DNA of 64,000 nucleotides from JAKFEW01 sp036675505 (GCA_036675505.1 JAKFEW010000125.1:62001-126000); one strand, 5' to 3'; counted from the stretch's first letter, positions 45,929 to 55,501 are shown. The notes: a model not told the origin generated them from the letters alone. Translations and numbers: made by a program.

Positions 45929-48115
45929 GTGAGCGAGCCAGACGCGAACGCCTTTTTGACCGGGTATCCCGGAGACGCGCTGCGAGAAGCACTCCAAGAC
46001 CGATATCGGACCCTCGTTACTAACATAACACCGAGCGACGCGGTGCTCGTGCTGACCCCTGCCCGCACGGCGTGGGAAGGACTATTGCGGACCCTCGAGG
46101 TGCCCACCGGCGCCCGCCGGGTCGCGACGCCGCTGGGCTTCATCCAGCAGGAGCTCAAGCTCTGGTGGCCGGCGGTGGACGAGGGCCTCACGCGGCTCGG
46201 CGTGCCGGTGGCGGCGAGCGTGGCGGGGGCCGCGCCGGCCTTCGTGGCGATCGACCTGGCCCAGCACCTGGTCGAGCGCTTCACGGCGCCCCTGGCGGAC
46301 GAGGACGGCGGGCTGGTGCCTGGCGCGCGCTCGCCGGCCCGCCAGCAGCGCCTGCAGGTGCTGGACGCGCTCGCGCGCGGCGTCGAGAGCTTCGCGGACC
46401 TCGTCACGGAGCCCGTGACCACGTTGGGCCCGGAGGTCGCGGCCTGCCTCGCCGAGGTGGGCATCGTGGCCACCGCGCCCGCGCGACGCCTCGCGGCGGC
46501 GATCGCCTGGCGGCTCGACGCCAGCTTCGCGCCCGGCCAGCGCGAGGCGGGCTTCGCGCCGAGGATGGGCGCGGCGATCGCGGCCTACGCGGACGGCATG
46601 CTGCGCTGGCGCCTCTTCGACCACGCGCTCGCGCTCGCCGTTTACGCCGACGTGCTCTGGCCCGACCCGCGCTACCGCGCCCACTTCCACGCGACGACCC
46701 GCTGGCTCTTGGCCGAGGACCTCGACGAGCTGCCGACGCGCTGGCTCGCAATCGTGCATGACGCGCTCGCGGGCGGCGCGCGAGGCGTGCTCGCGCTGAA
46801 ATCCGATCCCGGCGCGCTCGACCCCGCCACGGCATACCGCGGCGGCCTGCGCGAATACGTCGGCGCCGCGCCCGCCCGCGCCTGGGCGATGGCCGGGCCC
46901 GTCGCCCTCGTCGCGGCCGCCTCGGTGCCGCCGCCGCTCGCGGACCTCGGCCGCGCGCTGGCCGACGGCCTGCGCGAGCGTCCGCGTCGCGCCGTGGTCG
47001 AGCCGGGCCGCGTGAAGCTGCGCCTGGACGCGTACGCCGTGCCCGAGATGCTCGAGGCCGTCGCCACGGATCTCGCCACGCTCCTGCCGACCGTTGCCGC
47101 CAACCATATCGCGCTCGTGACGCCGTCGCTCAGCCCGATGCTGATCTGGTCGCTGCGCGCGCGCCTGGAACGCCTCGGCGTGCCGCTCTACGTCTTCGCC
47201 GGCACGAACATGCTGACCGATCACCGCGCGGTGAGGCTGCTGCTCACGCTCGCCCGGCTCTGCCACACCGGCTGGGGCCTCCCGCCCTCACGCTTCGAGC
47301 TGCTGGAGGTGCTCGAGGCGGTGACCGGCCAGAACCCGCTCAAGCTCGGCCGGCTGGCGCCCGCGCTCTGCCCCGACGGCCGCCTCGTCGACCCCGACGA
47401 GCTGCCCGCGGAGATCGACGGCGATGCCCGCACGCGCTACGAGCACCTGTGGGGGTTCCTCGCGCGACATGCGAACGGCGCGCCGGACCTCGAGGAATTC
47501 TTCCGCGACGCCTTCGCGGAGGTCTGGGCGCCGTTCCAGCCCCGCCATCGCGCGGGCTCGCCGGCCGACGAGGCGGCGTCGCGCGAGGTCAGCCAGATCG
47601 GCCAGCTGATCGAGCTTGCTGCACGTTTCCGCGAGATCGACGGCCGGCTCGAGGGCGACCTGGCCGGAAGGGGCCGGCGCTTCCTGGACTTCCTGCGCGC
47701 AGCGCCCATCTCGGAGCGTCCTTTCTTCAAGCGCGAGCCGCATGCCGGCGCGGTGATGCTCGCGACCGCGAGCCAGCTCGCCGAGAAGGGCTTCGCGGAG
47801 CCCGCCGAGCGTCTCGAGCACCTGTTCGTGCTCGATTTCGGCTCGGAGCGCTGGTGGAAGTCCGACCGCAAGGAGCTGACCAACGCCCGGGTGCTGGCGA
47901 CGGACCGGCGCGCGGGTCCCTACGAGATGGAAGAGGACGACCGCGACCGCCAGGAGAAGCTCGCGCGCGTGCTGACCGCCTGCTGCCTGAAGGTGCGTGA
48001 GACGCTCTGGGTGCATGCCTGCCTGACCGACGAGGAAGGCCGCGAGAACCTGGGCGATCTGCCGAACCTGATCGGCGGCGCGCTGGGCCTGCTGACGGCG
48101 GAAGCGCGCGCATGA
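45929..48115 (+). CDS. AddB/RecC-like helicase-nuclease subunit without P-loop
   Basis: The 728-aa product looks like an inactivated superfamily I helicase subunit. The N-terminal strand where AddB proteins have a P-loop reads AVLVLTPARTAWEGLLRTL, with no GKT/GKS. The middle has IALVTPSLSPMLIWSLRARLERLGVPLYVFAGTNMLTDHRAVRLLLTLARL, the AddB/UvrD-C pattern, and the end has AVMLATASQLAEKGF..LFVLDFGSERWWKSDRKELTNARVL and LARVLTACCLKVRETLWVHACLTDEEGREN, a UvrD C-terminal helicase core. It has no nuclease domain; that is encoded separately two genes on. I start at the GTG at 45929 (GAGGT close upstream); the frame opens earlier, inside the tandem repeat. Confidence 0.75.
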   Translation: MSEPDANAFLTGYPGDALREALQDRYRTLVTNITPSDAVLVLTPARTAWEGLLRTLEVPTGARRVATPLGFIQQELKLWWPAVDEGLTRLGVPVAASVAGAAPAFVAIDLAQHLVERFTAPLADEDGGLVPGARSPARQQRLQVLDALARGVESFADLVTEPVTTLGPEVAACLAEVGIVATAPARRLAAAIAWRLDASFAPGQREAGFAPRMGAAIAAYADGMLRWRLFDHALALAVYADVLWPDPRYRAHFHATTRWLLAEDLDELPTRWLAIVHDALAGGARGVLALKSDPGALDPATAYRGGLREYVGAAPARAWAMAGPVALVAAASVPPPLADLGRALADGLRERPRRAVVEPGRVKLRLDAYAVPEMLEAVATDLATLLPTVAANHIALVTPSLSPMLIWSLRARLERLGVPLYVFAGTNMLTDHRAVRLLLTLARLCHTGWGLPPSRFELLEVLEAVTGQNPLKLGRLAPALCPDGRLVDPDELPAEIDGDARTRYEHLWGFLARHANGAPDLEEFFRDAFAEVWAPFQPRHRAGSPADEAASREVSQIGQLIELAARFREIDGRLEGDLAGRGRRFLDFLRAAPISERPFFKREPHAGAVMLATASQLAEKGFAEPAERLEHLFVLDFGSERWWKSDRKELTNARVLATDRRAGPYEMEEDDRDRQEKLARVLTACCLKVRETLWVHACLTDEEGRENLGDLPNLIGGALGLLTAEARA

Positions 48116-48131
48116 ACGCGGTGTTCGGGCC

Positions 48132-50297
48132 ATGATCGGCGAGCTGACGCTGCGCCCGGCGCAGGAGGCGATCCTCGCGTACGACGGCGGCCCGATGGCC
48201 ATCTCGGCCGTGCCGGGCGCCGGCAAGACGTTCATCCTCGAGCAGCTCGCGGCCCGCCTGATCGCGCGCGAGGGCGTGCGGCCATCGGAAATCCTGATCC
48301 TCACCTACATGCGCAGCGCCGCGTTGAACATCAAGCGGCGCGTGGCGAAGACGCTGGCCGCGCGCGGGCGCACGGCTTACGGTCTGCAGGCCCTCACGAT
48401 CCACGCCTTCGCGCTCTCGGTCACGCGCCGGGCGCGTGGCGAGGACGCCGACGAGCAGCCGCTCGTGGTGCTCTCCGACGCCGAGGCGCGCCGCGTGCTG
48501 ATGGCGGGCCTCGATGAATGGCTCGCGCGGCCGGGCCAGCGGGGCGAATGGGAGGCCGGGCGCTCGGGCAGCGACGACCCGTTCATGGCGACCGTGCGCA
48601 CCGCGGAGAAGGCGATCGCCGAGGCCAAGCACTTCGGCCACGCCCCCGAGGCCGTCGACGTCCTGCTCGGCGAGCGTCACCCCGAGATCCCGTTCCTGTA
48701 CCGGCGCTACCTCGCGGCCCAGGCCGAGCTCGGCGCATCCGACTACGACGACCTGATCCACGGCGCCGTCGCCACCTTGAAATCCGACGGCGACCTACGG
48801 GCCTGGTACCAGCGGCATGTGCGGTTCGTGATGGAGGACGAGGCCCAGGACTCGACGCCCGCCCAACAGCAGCTGATCGACCTGCTCACCTCGCCCGCGT
48901 GGGGCGGCGCGGGGAATCTGGTCAGGGTCGGCGACTCGAACCAGGCGATCATGACCAGCTTCACGCACAACGATCCGCGCTACTTCCGCGCCTTCTGCGC
49001 CGAACGCGACCTCGACCGCCGCCACTACCCGATGCCGGAGAGCAGCCGCAGCGCGCTGCCGATCATCCAGCTCGCCAACCGGCTCGTCGACCTCGTGGGC
49101 GGCCAGCACGCCGACCCCGAGGTGCGCCGCGCCTTCACCGGCCAGCACGTCTACCCGGCCACCGCCGGCAAGCCGAACCCGCTGGGGACCAGCCCGCCCA
49201 CCTGGACCTTCTACGCGGGCAAGAACAAGGCCGATTACGGCCCGCGGGAGGAGATCGGCGTGCTCACCCATGTGCGGGCCTACCTGCGGCAGAACCCCAC
49301 GCGCCGCGCCGCCATCCTGGTGCCGACGCACAAGCTGCGGTACGCCTACCAGGCCCGGGCGGAGTCGATGGACATCGCCATCCAGCACGAGACGCGCACG
49401 GGCGTGGGCACGCGCGGGTGCCTGGGCTTGCTCGGCCACGTCCTGCGCTTCCTGGCCCTGCCCGCCGAGCGCCAGGGCGAGGCCCTGCTCGCCGTGGTGA
49501 AGGCCTGGGGCGAGCTGCGCCAGGTCGCGTGGCGCGACTGGGACGCCCTCAAGGCCTTCGTGGTCGCGGCGGGCGCGGAGGCGCTGCTCTACCCGGTGGC
49601 CGGCCTGCCGCCGCGCCGGCCGAGCGACGTGCGCCCCGACGACTACGCGGCGGCCCTCGAGGTCGGCGTCGCGCTGCGGACGTTCCTGGCGGCCCGGCAC
49701 CTGCCGGCGGTCGAGCTGTTGCCCACGATCGCCTTCAAGCTGCTGGGCGACAGCCACGCGGCGGCGATCGCCGCGAAGGCGGCCTCGATCGCCACGCGCC
49801 ACCGCGACCCGGCCCGCGATCCGCTCGAAGGGCTGCGGCTCGAGCTCGAGGAGGTCGCGCGGGCCACCGGCGAGCGCGGCGAGCTGGTGCAGCCGCCGGC
49901 GGAGCTCGCGGAACCCGAGGGTGGGCGCCTCACGATCATGACCATGCATGGCGCGAAGGGCCTGGAGTTCGATGCGGTCTGGCTGCCCAGCCTCGGTTAC
50001 TACTTCAAGCAAAAGGGCTACTTCCCCTGGGACCCCGACACCGTCGAGATCTGGGATCGCGAGGGGTTCATGGTGGAGTTCGCCCTGCGTCCCGCGGGGG
50101 ATCGCCCGGCCACCCCGGAAGCCGCCGAGGAGGCCGCGAAGCGCCTCGCCGTGGCCGAAAAGCTACGCCTGCTCTACGTCGGCATCACGCGCGCCGAGCG
50201 TGAGCTGCACCTGACCGCGGCCGGCTTCGACGAGCAGGCCTGCGTCCCGCCCCACATCGCCTGGCTCGCCGCCACGTGCGAACGGAGGACCCCATGA
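48132..50297 (+). CDS. UvrD/Rep-family (SF1A) DNA helicase
   Basis: The 721-aa helicase has Walker A AVPGAGKTF (about residue 25-33), motif Ia TYMRSAALNIKRR, Walker B VMEDEAQDSTPAQ, motif III VGDSNQAIM, motif V TIMTMHGAKGLEFDAVWLP and motif VI LRLLYVGITRAERELHL. It begins with the Q-motif LRPAQEAIL. The order, and the lack of a nuclease domain, suggest the motor of an AddA/RecB-like machine together with the flanking genes. The TGA overlaps the ATG of the nuclease gene (ATGA). The start is at the ATG 16 bp after the previous stop. Confidence 0.92.
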   Translation: MIGELTLRPAQEAILAYDGGPMAISAVPGAGKTFILEQLAARLIAREGVRPSEILILTYMRSAALNIKRRVAKTLAARGRTAYGLQALTIHAFALSVTRRARGEDADEQPLVVLSDAEARRVLMAGLDEWLARPGQRGEWEAGRSGSDDPFMATVRTAEKAIAEAKHFGHAPEAVDVLLGERHPEIPFLYRRYLAAQAELGASDYDDLIHGAVATLKSDGDLRAWYQRHVRFVMEDEAQDSTPAQQQLIDLLTSPAWGGAGNLVRVGDSNQAIMTSFTHNDPRYFRAFCAERDLDRRHYPMPESSRSALPIIQLANRLVDLVGGQHADPEVRRAFTGQHVYPATAGKPNPLGTSPPTWTFYAGKNKADYGPREEIGVLTHVRAYLRQNPTRRAAILVPTHKLRYAYQARAESMDIAIQHETRTGVGTRGCLGLLGHVLRFLALPAERQGEALLAVVKAWGELRQVAWRDWDALKAFVVAAGAEALLYPVAGLPPRRPSDVRPDDYAAALEVGVALRTFLAARHLPAVELLPTIAFKLLGDSHAAAIAAKAASIATRHRDPARDPLEGLRLELEEVARATGERGELVQPPAELAEPEGGRLTIMTMHGAKGLEFDAVWLPSLGYYFKQKGYFPWDPDTVEIWDREGFMVEFALRPAGDRPATPEAAEEAAKRLAVAEKLRLLYVGITRAERELHLTAAGFDEQACVPPHIAWLAATCERRTP

Positions 50298-51181
50298 GCG
50301 CCACCGGCGACGCCCCGCGCCTGAGCGCGCACGCGCTCGGAATCTTGGAAAACGGCTGCCCGCGCGAGTTCGCCTTGCGTTACAAGTCAGGCCGCTATTG
50401 GCCGGCGGCCGATGGCCCCGCCGCGCGTGCGGCCGAGCGAGAGGCCGGGCCGGATCGATCCTCAGGACGAGGGAATGCCCCGGAGGGCAGGGATGCCCGG
50501 GAGGGGCCGGCGGACGCATACCTCGGCACGGCCTTCCACCTGCTGGCCCAGCAACATGGCCTCGGGCTCGACGTCGGGCCGTTCGTCGACGCGCTCGCGC
50601 TCGACCTGCCGAAGCTGCCCGCCGTGTGGGCGCACTTCCGCGCGTCGGGGCACGCCACGCCGAGCCCCGACGCCACGGTCTGGAACGAACAGGCGCTGCA
50701 CTTCGAGGTCGCAGGCGTCCAGGTGATGGTGCGGTACGACCGCGTGATGCGCGAGGGCGATCGCTGGACGATCCTGGACTGGAAGACCGGCCGCCCCCAG
50801 GCCAAGCGCCTGCAAGACGGCTGGCAGGCCAGGCTGTATCCGTACGCGCTGGTGGCGGCGGGCCAGGCGCTGCCAGCCGGCGCCCCGGTCCGTCCACGCG
50901 ATGTCCGGGTCGTGTTCTGGGAGGTCGAGCGCGGCACGGCGATCGAGGTGCCTTACGACGACGCCCGGCACGCCGAGGTGCATGCGGCCCTCGTCGAGCT
51001 GGCCGCCCGCGCCCGGGCCCCGTTCGACCCGGAGCAGGACGACGATCCCGCGTTTCCGCGCAAGCCCCGGCGCTGCCCCACTTGCAGCTACCACGATCAT
51101 TGCAACCGCCGCTTTGCGGCCCTCGCGCCGGCGGTCATGCCGGCCCCGCCGGCCTTCGCGACCGCACCACTGCTCGCTTGA
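50294..51181 (+). CDS. stand-alone PD-(D/E)XK nuclease with Fe-S cluster ligands (RecB/AddB-Cas4 type)
   Basis: The 295-aa protein has the four-cysteine Fe-S arrangement of AddB and Cas4 nucleases: C22 in NGCPREFALRY and C261, C264, C270 in CPTCSYHDHC. Between them lie the RecB-family motifs: the histidine of GTAFHLLAQQH, the catalytic pair in RYDRVMREGDRWTILDWKTGRP (D...DxK) and QARLYPYAL (QxxxY). It should be a metal-dependent DNA nuclease for end resection. GGAGG lies 5 bases before the ATG; it overlaps the helicase gene. A short GCGCCCC/GGGGCGT hairpin lies between it and recJ (51182-51230). Confidence 0.9.
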   Translation: MSATGDAPRLSAHALGILENGCPREFALRYKSGRYWPAADGPAARAAEREAGPDRSSGRGNAPEGRDAREGPADAYLGTAFHLLAQQHGLGLDVGPFVDALALDLPKLPAVWAHFRASGHATPSPDATVWNEQALHFEVAGVQVMVRYDRVMREGDRWTILDWKTGRPQAKRLQDGWQARLYPYALVAAGQALPAGAPVRPRDVRVVFWEVERGTAIEVPYDDARHAEVHAALVELAARARAPFDPEQDDDPAFPRKPRRCPTCSYHDHCNRRFAALAPAVMPAPPAFATAPLLA

Positions 51182-51230
51182 CAGGCGCCCCGCCGGGGCG
51201 TCAAGCTGGAGCCGAGCATCAGGAGGGCCC

Positions 51231-53528
51231 GTGGCCGAAACCGTTTGGACCGTGCGGCCCGCCGAAGCGGGCGAGGTGAAGCGCATCGCGGAGGCCCTCG
51301 GGCTGCCGGAGGCCGCCGCGCGCGTGCTCTGGCTGCGCGGCTACAAGAATCCGCGCGACGCGGTGGCCTTCTGCCAGGCGCGCGATTCGCTCGCCTGGCT
51401 CGAGACCCCGATCATGACGCCCGGCATGGAGAAGGCCGTGGCGCGCATCCGGCGCGCCGTCGCGGAGGGCGAGCCCTTCATCATCTACGGCGACTACGAC
51501 TGCGATGGCGTGACCAGCGCCGCGGTGCTCTACCGCTACCTCAAGCGCGGGCTGGGCGCGAACTGCGAGGCGTACCTGCCGGATCGCTTCAAGGACGGCT
51601 ACGGCGTCACGGCCGCGGCCGTCGAGCGCATCGCCGCGAGCGGCGTGAAGCTGATCCTGACCTGCGACAACGGCATCTCCGCCGTGCCGGCCGCCGAGGC
51701 CGCCAAGCGGTGCGGCGTCGAGATCGTGGTGACCGATCACCACACGCCGCCGGAGGAGCTGCCGGACGTTTACGCGATCGTCCACCCGGCCGTGGAGTTC
51801 AACCACCTCAAGGACCTCGCGGGCGTGGGCGTGGCCCTGCTCTTCGTCGTGGCGATGGAGGGCGGCTTCTCGCCCAAGCTCGCGTACTTCCTCGACATCG
51901 CCTGCATCGGCACGGTTGGCGACGTGGTGGCGCTCGACGGCCCGAACCGGTCGCTGGTGTGGGCGGGCATCGAGCGCTATCGCGCCGACAAGAAGCGCTG
52001 GCCGGGGCTCACCAAGCTCGCCGAGGTCGCCAAGACCGATTTCGCGACGTTGCGGGCCGAGGACATCGGCTTCCAGCTCTGCCCGAGGCTCAACGCGGCC
52101 GGGCGGCTCGAAACGCCCGACGTCGGCTTCAAGCTGCTCACCACCAACGACGAGCGTGAGGCCGAGGCGCACGCCCAGGCGCTCGACGCGATCAACCGGC
52201 AGCGCCGCGAGCTCTCCGCGGAGCTGCAGGCCGAGATCTTCGCGCGCATCGACAACGAGTGGGACCTCGCGGGCGAGCCCTTCATCGTCCTCGCGGACGA
52301 GAGCTACCACCACGGCATCACGGGCATCATCGCGGGCCGCGTGAAGGATCGCTACCGCGTGCCGGTCATGCTCTTCTCGGGCCATGGCGAAGGGGCCTGG
52401 AAGGCCTCGGGCCGCAGCCCGGAGGGCTTGCACCTCTACGACGCGCTCCACAGCGCCCGCCACCTCCTGCTCGGCTTCGGCGGGCACGCCCAGGCCGCGG
52501 GCTGCTCGGCGATGAGCGCGAGCCTGCCGGCCATCCGCCGGGCGCTGAACGACTTCGTGGCCGAAAGCGGCTGGGTGCGCCCGCGCGACATGGTGACGCT
52601 CGACGCCGAGTTGCCCTTCGGCGAGGCCAACGAGAAGCTGATCACGGCGCTGGACCGCTTCGAGCCGTTCGGGCAGAAGAACCCGGCGCCGATCTTCGGG
52701 CTGATGCGCGCGCGGGTGGTCGGCATGCGGGTCGTGAAGACCCACCTGTTCCTCAACCTCGACGACGGTGAGACCGTGCGCGAGGTGGTGGCCTGGGGCA
52801 AGGCCGAGCTCGCCGAGTCGCTGGGCGGCTGGGTGCGGCTGACCTACAAGCCGCGCTTCAACACCTACATGGGCCAGACCCGCGTGCAGCTCATCGCCGA
52901 CCGCCTCGAGCCCGCGGCCGCGCCTTCGCCCGTAGAGGTCCGCCGGTCGGCGCGCCACGCGCCCGTCGAGCTCGTCGACCGGCGCGGCCGCCCGCCACTC
53001 GCCGAGGCAGGCGCCACGCTCTACGCGCGCGAGGCGCCGCTGGGCGCCGAGGACCGCTGGCTATCGCCGCTCGACCCGATCCCCGACGGCGTGGGCCATG
53101 TCGTGCTGATCGACCCGCCGGCCGACGAAAACACCTGGATCGCGCTGGCGGACCGGGCCGATCGCCTGACGCTGGCCTGGGACCCGGCCGAGCAAGCCGA
53201 GTTGCCGCTCGAGGCGGGTTGGCTGCCGGTCTTCTGGGCGGCGATCGCCCCCTTCAGCGATCTGCCGCTGCCGGAAGCCCTGGCGACCTGCGGGCTGGCG
53301 CGGGACTGGCGGGCGTACGCGGCGATCGCGGTGTTCCGCGAAGCAGGGCTGCTGGTGGAACGCCGGGGGTTCTGGCAGCTGCTGGCCCCGCCGGAAGACC
53401 CGATCCCGCTGGAGGGGGCGGACAGCTTCGCGGCGGCCTGGCAGGCGATGGCCTTCCGCTCGCACGTGCGCGGCCTGACGCCAGCAGCGCTGCGGGCGAT
53501 CGCCCACGGTTCGGACGTGCTGGCCTGA
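51231..53528 (+). CDS. recJ: single-stranded-DNA 5'-3' exonuclease RecJ with C-terminal extension
   Basis: The 765-aa protein has DHH-family motifs: I YGDYDCDGVTSAA, II CDNGIS, III VVTDHHTPPEELPD, IV IGTVGDVVAL, LNAAGRLETP, and the DHHA1 motif GFGGHAQAAG; the OB-like domain follows. It is about 190 residues longer than E. coli RecJ; the extension (about 575-765) has a strand/helix part (HVVLIDPPADENTWIALADRADRLTLAWDPAEQ) and a winged-helix-like end (RDWRAYAAIAVFREAGLLVERRGFWQLL). The GTG at 51231 has AGGAGG 4 bases upstream. It closes the recombination block. Confidence 0.95.
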   Translation: MAETVWTVRPAEAGEVKRIAEALGLPEAAARVLWLRGYKNPRDAVAFCQARDSLAWLETPIMTPGMEKAVARIRRAVAEGEPFIIYGDYDCDGVTSAAVLYRYLKRGLGANCEAYLPDRFKDGYGVTAAAVERIAASGVKLILTCDNGISAVPAAEAAKRCGVEIVVTDHHTPPEELPDVYAIVHPAVEFNHLKDLAGVGVALLFVVAMEGGFSPKLAYFLDIACIGTVGDVVALDGPNRSLVWAGIERYRADKKRWPGLTKLAEVAKTDFATLRAEDIGFQLCPRLNAAGRLETPDVGFKLLTTNDEREAEAHAQALDAINRQRRELSAELQAEIFARIDNEWDLAGEPFIVLADESYHHGITGIIAGRVKDRYRVPVMLFSGHGEGAWKASGRSPEGLHLYDALHSARHLLLGFGGHAQAAGCSAMSASLPAIRRALNDFVAESGWVRPRDMVTLDAELPFGEANEKLITALDRFEPFGQKNPAPIFGLMRARVVGMRVVKTHLFLNLDDGETVREVVAWGKAELAESLGGWVRLTYKPRFNTYMGQTRVQLIADRLEPAAAPSPVEVRRSARHAPVELVDRRGRPPLAEAGATLYAREAPLGAEDRWLSPLDPIPDGVGHVVLIDPPADENTWIALADRADRLTLAWDPAEQAELPLEAGWLPVFWAAIAPFSDLPLPEALATCGLARDWRAYAAIAVFREAGLLVERRGFWQLLAPPEDPIPLEGADSFAAAWQAMAFRSHVRGLTPAALRAIAHGSDVLA

Positions 53529-53560
53529 CTACCACGGGGGTAGGGTGCCGGAGGTTGGGG

Positions 53561-54163
53561 CTACAGGCCCAGGCCGCCGGCCACCGAGGTCCGTACCGTC
53601 ACCCGGAACACCACCGACCCCGTCGGGGTCGTGGCGGTCACCGTGGCGGTGCCGTCGGCCACCGCCGTCAGGTTCCCGGCCTGATCCACCGTCACCACGC
53701 CGGTGTCGCTCGACACCCAGGCCGTCGCGCCGACCGCCACGAGGGCGGTGGGCGCGGGGCCCAGCGCCGTGAGCGTGACGTCGCCGCCCACGGTCACGCC
53801 ACCGGCGCCCGGCGAGGCGACGGGCGTCGGGGCCGGGCTCACGGCGGAGCCGGGCGAAGGCGCGGGGCTCGCCGTGCCACCCGAGCCGCCATTGCCGCCG
53901 GCCCCACCCGCGCCACCCGGCGTCGCGCCACCCGCGCCCGGCGTGGCGGTCGCGCTCACACCCGGCGAGGCCGCGCCACCCGCCCCGGGCGAGCCGCCGA
54001 CGCCCACGGGGCCCGTAGGGCCGCAGGCGTTCTGCGGCGGCACGAGGATGCACGCGGGCGTCGCGAGGGCGGCGGCTGTGAGCCAGACGAAGGCGCGGAT
54101 GCGGGCGGCCAAGGGGAAACCTCCTGCGGACGGACGGCGGGTCAGGGTGTCGAGCCGGGGCAT
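53561..54163 (-). CDS. lipoprotein with Gly/Pro-rich linker and bacterial Ig-like (Big_2) domain
   Basis: The 200-aa product has a lipoprotein signal (RIRAFVWLTAAALATPAC). A Gly/Ala/Pro/Ser linker (about 45-118) follows, then a single Big_2-type domain of about 80 residues (VTLTALGPAPTALVAVGATAWVSSDTGVVTVDQAGNLTAVADGTATVTATT). Such domains are adhesive or structural at the surface. The long N-terminus before the signal is unusual (RLDTLTRRPSAGGFPLAA), so the true start might be later. It follows the SLH gene by 4 bp on the same strand. Confidence 0.75.
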   Translation of the reverse strand: MPRLDTLTRRPSAGGFPLAARIRAFVWLTAAALATPACILVPPQNACGPTGPVGVGGSPGAGGAASPGVSATATPGAGGATPGGAGGAGGNGGSGGTASPAPSPGSAVSPAPTPVASPGAGGVTVGGDVTLTALGPAPTALVAVGATAWVSSDTGVVTVDQAGNLTAVADGTATVTATTPTGSVVFRVTVRTSVAGGLGL

Positions 54164-54167
54164 GCGA

Positions 54168-55481
54168 TCAGAAGCCCGTGACCAGGCCGAGGCCGCCGGT
54201 CATCGCGGGGTCGGTGTTCAGCGCGGTGCCCGTCCCGCCGAACAGGTACGGCCACAGGCCGTAGCTCGCCTCGGCGGAAAGCGCCAGGCCGGGCGCGAGC
54301 GCGTAGGTGAGGCCGGCGGTGCCCTGCGGCAACACCCCCATCTTCGCGCCGCCTGTGGCCCACAGGGGCGTCGCGCCCTGGGCGATCGCGTAGTAGCCCC
54401 ACGGCCCGGCCGGCCGCAGGCTGGCGATCGCGCCGAACGCCGCGCCCGCCAGGTGCGTGCCGCCGGTCGAGACCAGGCGGCCGCCCAGGAACGGCTGGAT
54501 GTGGGTCGCGGGCCCGATCGCCTGGGCGTAGCCCAGGCCGAGCGTGCCGCCGTGGAGCACCTCCGTGCTGCACACGCCCACGCCGAGCTGGGCGTCGGCG
54601 AGCAGGAACCAGGGGCCTGCGTAGTAGGCGCCCCGGGCGAAGCCGCCCAGGCTGACCAGGCCATTGCCGCGCACCAGCGGCCCGGCTTGAAGCAGCGCCC
54701 CTTCCAGGAAGCGCGGGGCCGGCGTGGGCAGCGCGGCCGGCTGGGTGGGCACGGGCGTCGGCGCCGGCGTGGGCGGGTTGAGCTTGCGTGCCTGGGTCTT
54801 GATCACGAGTTGGCGGATCAGCGGGAACGTCTGCGCCGCGGCGGCTGCGAACTGGTAGCGCGTGAGCTTCTCCAACCCGCGGAACACCCCGTTCGGGAAG
54901 CCGATCATCACCTGGTAGCGATCCGCCACGTCGCGCACGACGGGCTCCGCCGCGCCTTGCCAGTCGCCCCTGGGCAGGTCCGTGAAGGTGAAGGTCCGCG
55001 GCTCGAGCACGCCGGGGTCGACCACGCCGCGCACCTCGCCGAGCCGCAGCAGCCGGGCGATCAGCCAGGCCATCTCGTAACGGGTCACAGATCGCTGGCC
55101 GTCGAACGCCGCCGGCTGGTAGCCGGGCATGCCGGCGTAAAGGCCATAGCGGCCGGCCACGCGCTGGATGCGGCGGCGCGCCGTCGGGTCGGCAGGCAGG
55201 CCGGCCACGCTCACCGGCGCAGGAGGCGCCCAGGTGGTGCGGCTCAGCGCCTCGAGCTCGTCGATCAGCTCGTCGAGGGCATACACGAGCTGCGTGCGCG
55301 TGAAGGCCGCCTGGCCCCGGAAGGTCTTGTCCGGGTAGCCGACCATGAAGGCGCGCTCGACCGCCACGTGCGTGACGGCCCGCTCGGCCCAGTGGTCGGC
55401 CGGGACGTCGCGGAACAGCTGGGAAGCGCTGGTCGCGGCGGCGGCCACCGCGAGCAAAAAGGGAACGGCGGGGCTTGCCAT
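54168..55481 (-). CDS. SLH-domain outer-membrane beta-barrel protein
   Basis: The 437-aa protein has a signal peptide (MASPAVPFLLAVAAAATSAS), then SLH-type repeats: LFRDVPADHWAERAVTHVAVERAFMVGYPDKTFRGQAAFTRTQLVYAL, a central one around RYEMAWLIARLL, and FTDLPRGDWQGAAEPVVRDVADRYQVMIGFPNGVFRGLEKLTRYQFAA. A PTPAPTPVPT linker (about 250-270) leads to a C-terminal barrel of alternating strands ending GGLGLVTGF. SLH binds cell-wall polymer in diderms of the cyanobacterial, Deinococcus and Thermotoga lineages. GAGGAG is 6 bases before the ATG at 55481. Only about 20 bp separate its start from the pseudogene remnant, so its original promoter may have been deleted. Confidence 0.88.
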   Translation of the reverse strand: MASPAVPFLLAVAAAATSASQLFRDVPADHWAERAVTHVAVERAFMVGYPDKTFRGQAAFTRTQLVYALDELIDELEALSRTTWAPPAPVSVAGLPADPTARRRIQRVAGRYGLYAGMPGYQPAAFDGQRSVTRYEMAWLIARLLRLGEVRGVVDPGVLEPRTFTFTDLPRGDWQGAAEPVVRDVADRYQVMIGFPNGVFRGLEKLTRYQFAAAAAQTFPLIRQLVIKTQARKLNPPTPAPTPVPTQPAALPTPAPRFLEGALLQAGPLVRGNGLVSLGGFARGAYYAGPWFLLADAQLGVGVCSTEVLHGGTLGLGYAQAIGPATHIQPFLGGRLVSTGGTHLAGAAFGAIASLRPAGPWGYYAIAQGATPLWATGGAKMGVLPQGTAGLTYALAPGLALSAEASYGLWPYLFGGTGTALNTDPAMTGGLGLVTGF

Positions 55482-55501
55482 GGCGGCTCCTCGGGTCAGG
55501 A

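Noticed and set aside
50294..51181. Cas4 of a CRISPR system
   Set aside because: The Fe-S PD-(D/E)XK layout also fits Cas4, but there are no cas1/cas2 or arrays, and it is coupled to a UvrD helicase.
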